A stretch of DNA of 17,145 nt, taken from positions 1 through 17,145 of the forward strand of contig CAJUJP010000064.1 of NCBI GenBank assembly GCA_910586615.1, written 5' to 3'. Positions within the stretch are counted from its first letter, which is position 1, and every line of letters begins with the position of its first letter. Positions 13,770-17,145 of the stretch are shown in pieces. This stretch comes from an uncultured Lachnospiraceae bacterium. GTDB lineage: Bacteria > Bacillota > Clostridia > Lachnospirales > Lachnospiraceae. Both the position numbers and the translations under genes were made by a program. The notes under the pieces are model-generated. The model made no database searches. It saw only the letters and a program-made list of their open reading frames with translations, and had not been told where the DNA came from.

Positions 13770-14417
13770 ATGGATGCGAAAAAATACGTAAATGCGATTG
13801 CGGGAAAAATCAGGTGCAATGAGAAAAGGAAGAAGGAGATTAAGAAGCAGTTGATGATGGATATTGATATGCGGATAAAGCAGGGGGAAACGCTTGCAGA
13901 AATCATCTCGCAGATGGGAACGGTAAAGGAAATCGCAGACAGTTTTAATGAAAATATTTCTCCGAAGGAGCAGGCGCGCTATGCCAGAAACAGGGTGCTG
14001 AAAATTGTAATTGCGGTCATTGCGGTACTGGTCTTACTGATCGGGTTCGGATACTGGATACTGCCGAAGCAGTATGATATTGAGCAGAGCGAATGTTTCG
14101 ACAGGGAGCAAGTGGAGACCGCCATGAAAGATACGATTGCGTTATTGGATACAGGAGACTATATTGCTTTACAGGAAAGCAGTACGCTTCAGATGAAATC
14201 GGTGCTGAATGCTGAAACAATGGGTAAAGCAAAAGGAGCGCTGTCCGATGAATGGGGAGAACGCAAACAGTTTGGCACGGTATATATGGCAGAACTGGTA
14301 CAGGGCAACAGGCATTTTGCAGTAGGAGAAATCACAGTCACTTATGAAAATGTGAGCGCCACTTATCGTCTGACATACGATGAGGACATGCGCCTTTCAG
14401 GGATCTATGTGAGATAA
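13770..14417 (+). CDS. HAAS/DUF1700-type membrane protein with C-terminal DUF3887-like domain
   Basis: This 215-aa protein is made of three parts. An N-terminal helical HAAS/DUF1700-like region (about 1-65) is rich in charged residues and includes AEIISQMGTVKEIADSFN. A single membrane helix (about 76-98) reads VLKIVIAVIAVLVLLIGFGYW. An outward-facing domain (about 105-213) has the DUF3887 pattern (DTIALLDTGDYIALQESS; YMAELVQGNRHFAVGEITV). Such proteins sit directly downstream of PadR regulators; HAAS domains are thought to interact with them or relay envelope signals. The ribosome site GGAGGAG (13757-13763) is embedded in the end of the padR gene, giving coupled expression. No catalytic residues are evident; the extracytoplasmic domain may bind a ligand or peptide. 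Confidence 0.82.
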   Translation: MDAKKYVNAIAGKIRCNEKRKKEIKKQLMMDIDMRIKQGETLAEIISQMGTVKEIADSFNENISPKEQARYARNRVLKIVIAVIAVLVLLIGFGYWILPKQYDIEQSECFDREQVETAMKDTIALLDTGDYIALQESSTLQMKSVLNAETMGKAKGALSDEWGERKQFGTVYMAELVQGNRHFAVGEITVTYENVSATYRLTYDEDMRLSGIYVR

Positions 14418-14492
14418 GGGATGGACGCGGCCAGTCAGAAAGCTTAAGGCAGCAGGTGTTGTGTAAGTATGGTAGTATTTGCTTCTTTGATA

Positions 14493-14522
14493 TGGTAGAA
14501 TAAAACAGTCATATTAAGGAGG
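14493..14522 (+). promoter_or_regulatory. Extended -10 and ribosome site for the flavodoxin pair
   Basis: TGGTAGAAT (14493-14501) reads as a TGn extended -10, with no convincing -35. AAGGAGG (14516-14522) lies 6 nt before ATG14529. Confidence 0.4.
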
Positions 14523-14528
14523 CGTATT

Positions 14529-15017
14529 ATGAAATTGATTATCACAGATATAGAGGAGTTTAACTTTTCTGTAGAAGGAGAGCATAAAATCATTAAGCCA
14601 CAGCAGAGCATACACCATTGTATCGGCTGTTTCGGCTGCTGGATTAAGACGCCGGGAAGGTGTGTGATCCATGACGGTTACGAGGACACCGGAATCGAAA
14701 TGGGCAGGTGCAAGGAACTGATTCTTATCAGCCGCTGCTGTTACGGCAGTGTAAGCCCTTTTGTAAAAATGGTGCAGGATCGGGCAATTTCCTACATTCA
14801 TCCGGATTTCGTGATTCGTAAGGGGGAGATGCACCATAAGCGCAGATATCAGAATGTGATCGAACTTTCCTTATATCTTTACGGTGAGAATATTACGGAT
14901 GCGGAAAAGGAGACAGCAAGAATTATTATAGAAGGAAACGCCGATAATTATGACGGCAGAGTGAAGGACGTGCGGTTTTATCAATCTGTAGAAGAACTGG
15001 AGGGACTGACTTTATGA
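14529..15017 (+). CDS. Flavodoxin-fold protein with Fe-S-type cysteine motif, lacking the flavin phosphate loop
   Basis: This 162-aa protein is related to NADPH-dependent FMN reductases and iron-sulfur flavoproteins (Isf). Cys31, Cys34, Cys37 and Cys45 (HHCIGCFGCWIKTPGRCVIHD) form CX2CX2CX7C, which fits the CX2CX2CX4-7C motif that binds the [4Fe-4S] cluster in Isf. The middle (KELILISRCCYGSVSPFVK) corresponds to the strand and flavin-ring loop of the family. The expected N-terminal GSPR...SNT phosphate-binding loop is missing: only about 30 residues precede the first cysteine, and they hold no glycine-rich turn. The start is well supported by AAGGAGG. The stop overlaps the next start (ATGA at 15014-15017), and the partner carries exactly the GSP loop this protein lacks, suggesting a heteromeric flavoprotein. 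Function otherwise unknown. Confidence 0.78.
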   Translation: MKLIITDIEEFNFSVEGEHKIIKPQQSIHHCIGCFGCWIKTPGRCVIHDGYEDTGIEMGRCKELILISRCCYGSVSPFVKMVQDRAISYIHPDFVIRKGEMHHKRRYQNVIELSLYLYGENITDAEKETARIIIEGNADNYDGRVKDVRFYQSVEELEGLTL

Positions 15018-15658
15018 GAATTGCATTGATTAACGGGAGCCCGAAAGTAAAGGACAGTTCCAGCGGACTTCTTCTGGAAGATTTGAAGATTTTTCTTTCC
15101 GGAAAATGTGAAGTGGCAGAGATCGCAATGCATTCGCCTGATGTTTCGGAAGAAGCAATAGAGGAACTGCGTAATACCGATGCGTGGGTGTTTGCATATC
15201 CGCTCTATGTGGATTGTATGCCGGCGCATTTGCTGTCGTGCCTTGTACAGCTGGAAGATAAACATGTGCATGATCGCAGGACACATATTTACGGTATTGT
15301 AAACTGCGGATTCTACGAGGGAATTCAGACTGATCCCGCGCTTAGGGTATTGCAGAACTGGTGTGTAAAAGCCGGATTCTGCTGGGGCGGGGGCATTGGT
15401 GTCGGCGGAGGAGGCGGGCTTGCCATGATGTCCGGACCGAAGCCGGACAAAGGACCGAAAGCGCCGGTGAACAAAGAACTGGAAGAACTCGCAGATCAGA
15501 TACTCAGGTGCCGGACGCAGGAGAATCGTTATGTCTCGGTGGCTTTTCCGAGATTTCTGTATCGAATGGCAGCACAGATGGGCTGGCGTCAGCAGATCCG
15601 GGCGAATGGCGGAAAAGCGGGGGATTTAGGGAAAGCGATAACCAATGACAATCTATAA
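15014..15658 (+). CDS. Flavodoxin-like NAD(P)H/FMN oxidoreductase family protein
   Basis: This 214-aa flavodoxin-fold protein begins MRIALINGSPKVKDSSS, the FMN phosphate-binding loop (GSP at 8-10). DAWVFAYPLYVDCMPAHLL (56-74) is the second flavin-contacting strand-loop. HIYGIVNCGFYEG (91-103) and the very glycine-rich CWGGGIGVGGGGG (123-135) would form the third loop. It has no CX2CX2C motif; the upstream protein does. The C-terminal part (about 160-214) is helical. Translation is coupled to the upstream gene by a 4-nt ATGA overlap. The likely activity is flavin-dependent reduction using NAD(P)H or electron transfer with the Fe-S partner. The hydrolase remnant starts inside its last codons (15645). 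Confidence 0.82.
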   Translation: MRIALINGSPKVKDSSSGLLLEDLKIFLSGKCEVAEIAMHSPDVSEEAIEELRNTDAWVFAYPLYVDCMPAHLLSCLVQLEDKHVHDRRTHIYGIVNCGFYEGIQTDPALRVLQNWCVKAGFCWGGGIGVGGGGGLAMMSGPKPDKGPKAPVNKELEELADQILRCRTQENRYVSVAFPRFLYRMAAQMGWRQQIRANGGKAGDLGKAITNDNL

Positions 15659-15863
15659 ATCAGAAAAAGGTAAAAAAGAAATACCCCCTTCACTGGTAAT
15701 GGCAGCAGAAAAAGACTGTTTATTCCCGGCAAAAGGTGTATTGACGAGAGCCAAAAAGATAATGGAAAATGTGACTGTTTATCTGTTGAAGGGCAGGGGA
15801 CATATGAATAGCCTGACAGAACAAGAGAAACAAATGATTGTTGACTTCCTGAAGCAGGAATAG
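15645..15863 (+). pseudogene. Internally deleted alpha/beta hydrolase (72 codons)
   Basis: The first 12 residues, MTIYKSEKGKKE, match the conserved start of a Firmicute alpha/beta hydrolase family. They are followed immediately by IPPSLVMAAEKDCLFPAKGV and YLLKGRGHMNSL, the C-terminal part carrying the catalytic Asp (EKD) and His (GRGHM). The whole middle, about 200 residues including the nucleophile Ser elbow and oxyanion site, is absent, yet the frame is preserved. Normal length would be about 270 aa. The product, if made, cannot be a serine hydrolase. The start overlaps the flavodoxin gene by 14 nt and has only a weak ribosome site. Confidence 0.75.
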
Positions 15864-15864
15864 C

Positions 15865-16094
15865 AATGAAGATTTTCAGGGCACATTTTGGCGGGGCAGT
15901 CCACTTAATCAGTTTAAAATGATGGTAAAGTCAAATTTGCCCATGCTCCTGCCATCTGATCTAAGTCTTGATGAACGTAAGAACGGCAATGGGAAGTTTG
16001 CAATGCATAGTTAGATGATTTGAAAACCCGGCTGCGCATGGAACTGGATAAATTGCTGGATAACAAGAAAGACGGTCCGGGAGAAGAAAATTGA
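15865..16094 (+). pseudogene. Unidentified frameshifted coding remnant
   Basis: One frame from about 15865 reads RGSPLNQFKMMVKSNLPMLL and PSDLSLDERKNGNGKFAMHS, ending at TAG 16012-16014. The frame entered at 16011 continues as LDDLKTRLRMELDKLLDNKK and GPGEEN up to TGA 16092-16094. Both halves look like genuine protein (charged helical tail), so a frameshift near 16010 in a gene whose 5' end was lost is likely. There is no start or ribosome site. I do not recognise the family. Confidence 0.4.
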
Positions 16095-16135
16095 GGGCAT
16101 TATATTAAGAACGGTTTTGCAGGTTATAGAAAGGC

Positions 16136-16840
16136 ATGGTTATTCATATGGACATTTCTTTATATTATAAGGAACAGGGAAAAGGCGAGCCGCTTATTCT
16201 GCTGCACGGCAATGGGGAGGACGGGACTTATTTCGTGAATCAGATCGGATTCTTTTCGGATCAGTACAGAGTGATCGCGGTAGACACAAGAGGGCACGGG
16301 AAATCCCCGCGGGGAACCGCGCCTTTTACAATGGAACAGTTTGCCGATGATCTGTATGAGCTGATGAACGAACTGCAGATTCCCGGAGCGGTTATTCTGG
16401 GTTTTTCTGACGGTGCGAATATCGCGATGAAGTTTGCACTTAAGTATCCTCAAAAAGTCACGGCACTGATCCTGAACGGAGGGAATCTGGACACAAAAGG
16501 AATCAAACGGAGGATTCAGATTCCGATAGAGATCGGGTATAAAATGGCAAAATGCTTTGCGGCAAAATCCCGGGAGGCAAAGCGCAATATGGAGATCTTA
16601 GGGCTGATGGTGCATGAACCGAATATAGAACCGGACAGCCTGCATTCGATTCAGATTCCGACGCTTGTGATAGCGGGGACGAGAGACATGATTAAGCAAT
16701 CGCATACGGAACTGATTGCTGCAAGTATTCCGGGCGCGAAACTGGTAATTGTGGAAGGCAGTCACTTCATTGCAAAGAAAAAGCCTGAGGAATTTAATAA
16801 AGAAGTCGGAAATTTCCTGAACAATATAGCTGTAAGATGA
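16136..16840 (+). CDS. Alpha/beta hydrolase
   Basis: This 234-aa cytoplasmic alpha/beta-fold hydrolase has a full catalytic set: oxyanion motif HGNG (24-27), DTRGHGKSPRG (50-60), nucleophile elbow GFSDG with Ser91, acid Asp184 in GTRDM, and His210 in EGSHF. The small cap region (about 118-168) is helical. Relatives act on esters, lactones or C-C bonds; the substrate cannot be told. Start choice is uncertain: ATG16136 has AAAGG only 1 nt upstream, whereas ATG16148 has the same site at 13 nt, and neither is ideal. The protein ends 44 nt before a terminator hairpin, indicating a single-gene unit. Its C-terminal half resembles the hydrolase remnant at 15645, but they are clearly different families. 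Confidence 0.87.
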   Translation: MVIHMDISLYYKEQGKGEPLILLHGNGEDGTYFVNQIGFFSDQYRVIAVDTRGHGKSPRGTAPFTMEQFADDLYELMNELQIPGAVILGFSDGANIAMKFALKYPQKVTALILNGGNLDTKGIKRRIQIPIEIGYKMAKCFAAKSREAKRNMEILGLMVHEPNIEPDSLHSIQIPTLVIAGTRDMIKQSHTELIAASIPGAKLVIVEGSHFIAKKKPEEFNKEVGNFLNNIAVR

Positions 16841-16883
16841 TTTGGCTATGGTTATGTTTTGTGCTTGTAAATTATCTGCTTGT

Positions 16884-16906
16884 AAACGAGATCTGCTCGT
16901 TTTTTT
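16884..16906 (+). terminator. ACGAGC hairpin repeat, copy C (terminator)
   Basis: AAACGAG (16884-16890), 5-nt loop, CTCGTTT (16896-16902), with the T-run reaching 16906. It is a strong rho-independent terminator for the alpha/beta hydrolase and shares its stem with copies A and B. A 10-bp direct repeat, TGCTTGTAAA (16862-16871 and 16878-16887), leads into it. Confidence 0.75.
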
Positions 16907-16993
16907 AACCGGTTGATATCTGATGATCCCGGTTAGAAAAATATTTGAATAAAAAATGAAATTGTTTGTATCAGTTCAGCCGGGCACTATTCC

Positions 16994-17109
16994 GCGAGTA
17001 AAATCGCTCTGTATGCGATTTTGCGAGTTATGCAAGCGCCAAAATGCGACTTTGGAGCATTTTGTGTACATCAGACGTGACAGTGAAGCCGAAGGCTGAA
17101 CCAATGTCA
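16994..17109. repeat. Hairpin-rich intergenic repeat
   Basis: Three inverted repeats lie in tandem: AAAATCGC/GCGATTTT (17000-17007 and 17015-17022), CAAAATGC/GCATTTTG (17040-17047 and 17057-17064), and TGACA...AGCC-GAA-GGCT...TGTCA (17078-17109). GCGAG occurs just before the first stem and just after it. No ORF runs through the area. It looks like a dispersed intergenic element of the kind common in Lachnospiraceae. The remainder to 17145 shows no gene. Confidence 0.5.
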
Positions 17110-17145
17110 TTAAGTTAACTTTGAAAATGAAAAGGGGATTGATTG

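Noticed and set aside
9189..16906. Integron-type cassette array with attC sites
   Set aside because: The cassette-like layout is suggestive, but the hairpin elements lack the RYYYAAC/GTTRRRY core pair expected of attC sites and no integrase is present in the window.
16994..17109. CRISPR array or tRNA in the terminal repeat-rich segment
   Set aside because: The repeats are inverted pairs of different sequence, not regularly spaced direct repeats, and no cloverleaf with a T-loop GTTCRA is seen.

Overview
The window looks like a piece of a gut Clostridia (Lachnospiraceae/Ruminococcaceae-type Firmicutes) chromosome. This rests on AGGAGG-type ribosome binding sites, PadR/HAAS and Bce-like ABC modules, the recognisable protein families, and hairpin-rich intergenic repeats. 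The taxon is an inference; no rRNA or other marker gene is present. Every supported gene lies on the + strand. It reads as an accessory region: short one- or two-gene units, the same few enzyme families repeated, and many decayed remnants between them.

Layout. (1) 17-5421 is a three-gene unit: an ABC ATPase, an 834-aa FtsX-type permease and an exported serine hydrolase of the beta-lactamase/class C fold. A structured, palindrome-rich leader separates the last two. (2) 5417-7145 holds an unidentified coding remnant, a hairpin, a good promoter and a membrane-anchored Ntn-type linear amide hydrolase with intact catalytic Cys/Arg/Asp. Two remnants follow: a piece of a COG2865 (AlbA_2/helicase-like) gene and a DUF6429-like small ORF with an in-frame TAG. 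(3) 7221-8645 is a full-length AlbA_2 plus GHKL-like ATPase plus winged-helix protein. An 18-base sequence in its 3' end recurs after the stop codon, and each copy sits in its own perfect inverted repeat. (4) 8646-10491 has structured non-coding DNA, a truncated GNAT, a tandem-GNAT protein and a probable histidine kinase scrap. (5) 10492-12493 has an alpha/beta hydrolase, a hairpin cluster and a second serine hydrolase. (6) 12677-13307 has terminators and a GNAT gene interrupted by TAA at codon 18. (7) 13369-14417 is a PadR regulator and a HAAS/DUF3887 membrane protein under one promoter with a clean operator-like palindrome. (8) 14529-15863 is a coupled pair of flavodoxin-fold proteins, one with an Fe-S-type cysteine motif and one with the flavin phosphate loop, followed by an alpha/beta hydrolase reduced to its two ends. 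(9) 15864-17145 has another unidentified remnant, an alpha/beta hydrolase, a terminator and a hairpin-rich repeat.

How the parts work together. The first unit is probably an export or cell-envelope resistance module for a peptide or lipid-linked compound, with the hydrolase acting outside the membrane. The other genes mostly modify or hydrolyse small molecules (GNATs, hydrolases, amide hydrolase, flavoproteins), and I see no single pathway joining them. The strongest leads for something undescribed are the duplicated hairpin of the AlbA gene, the complementary flavodoxin pair, the serine hydrolase with a shortened N-terminal region, and the family of palindromic spacers between the units.
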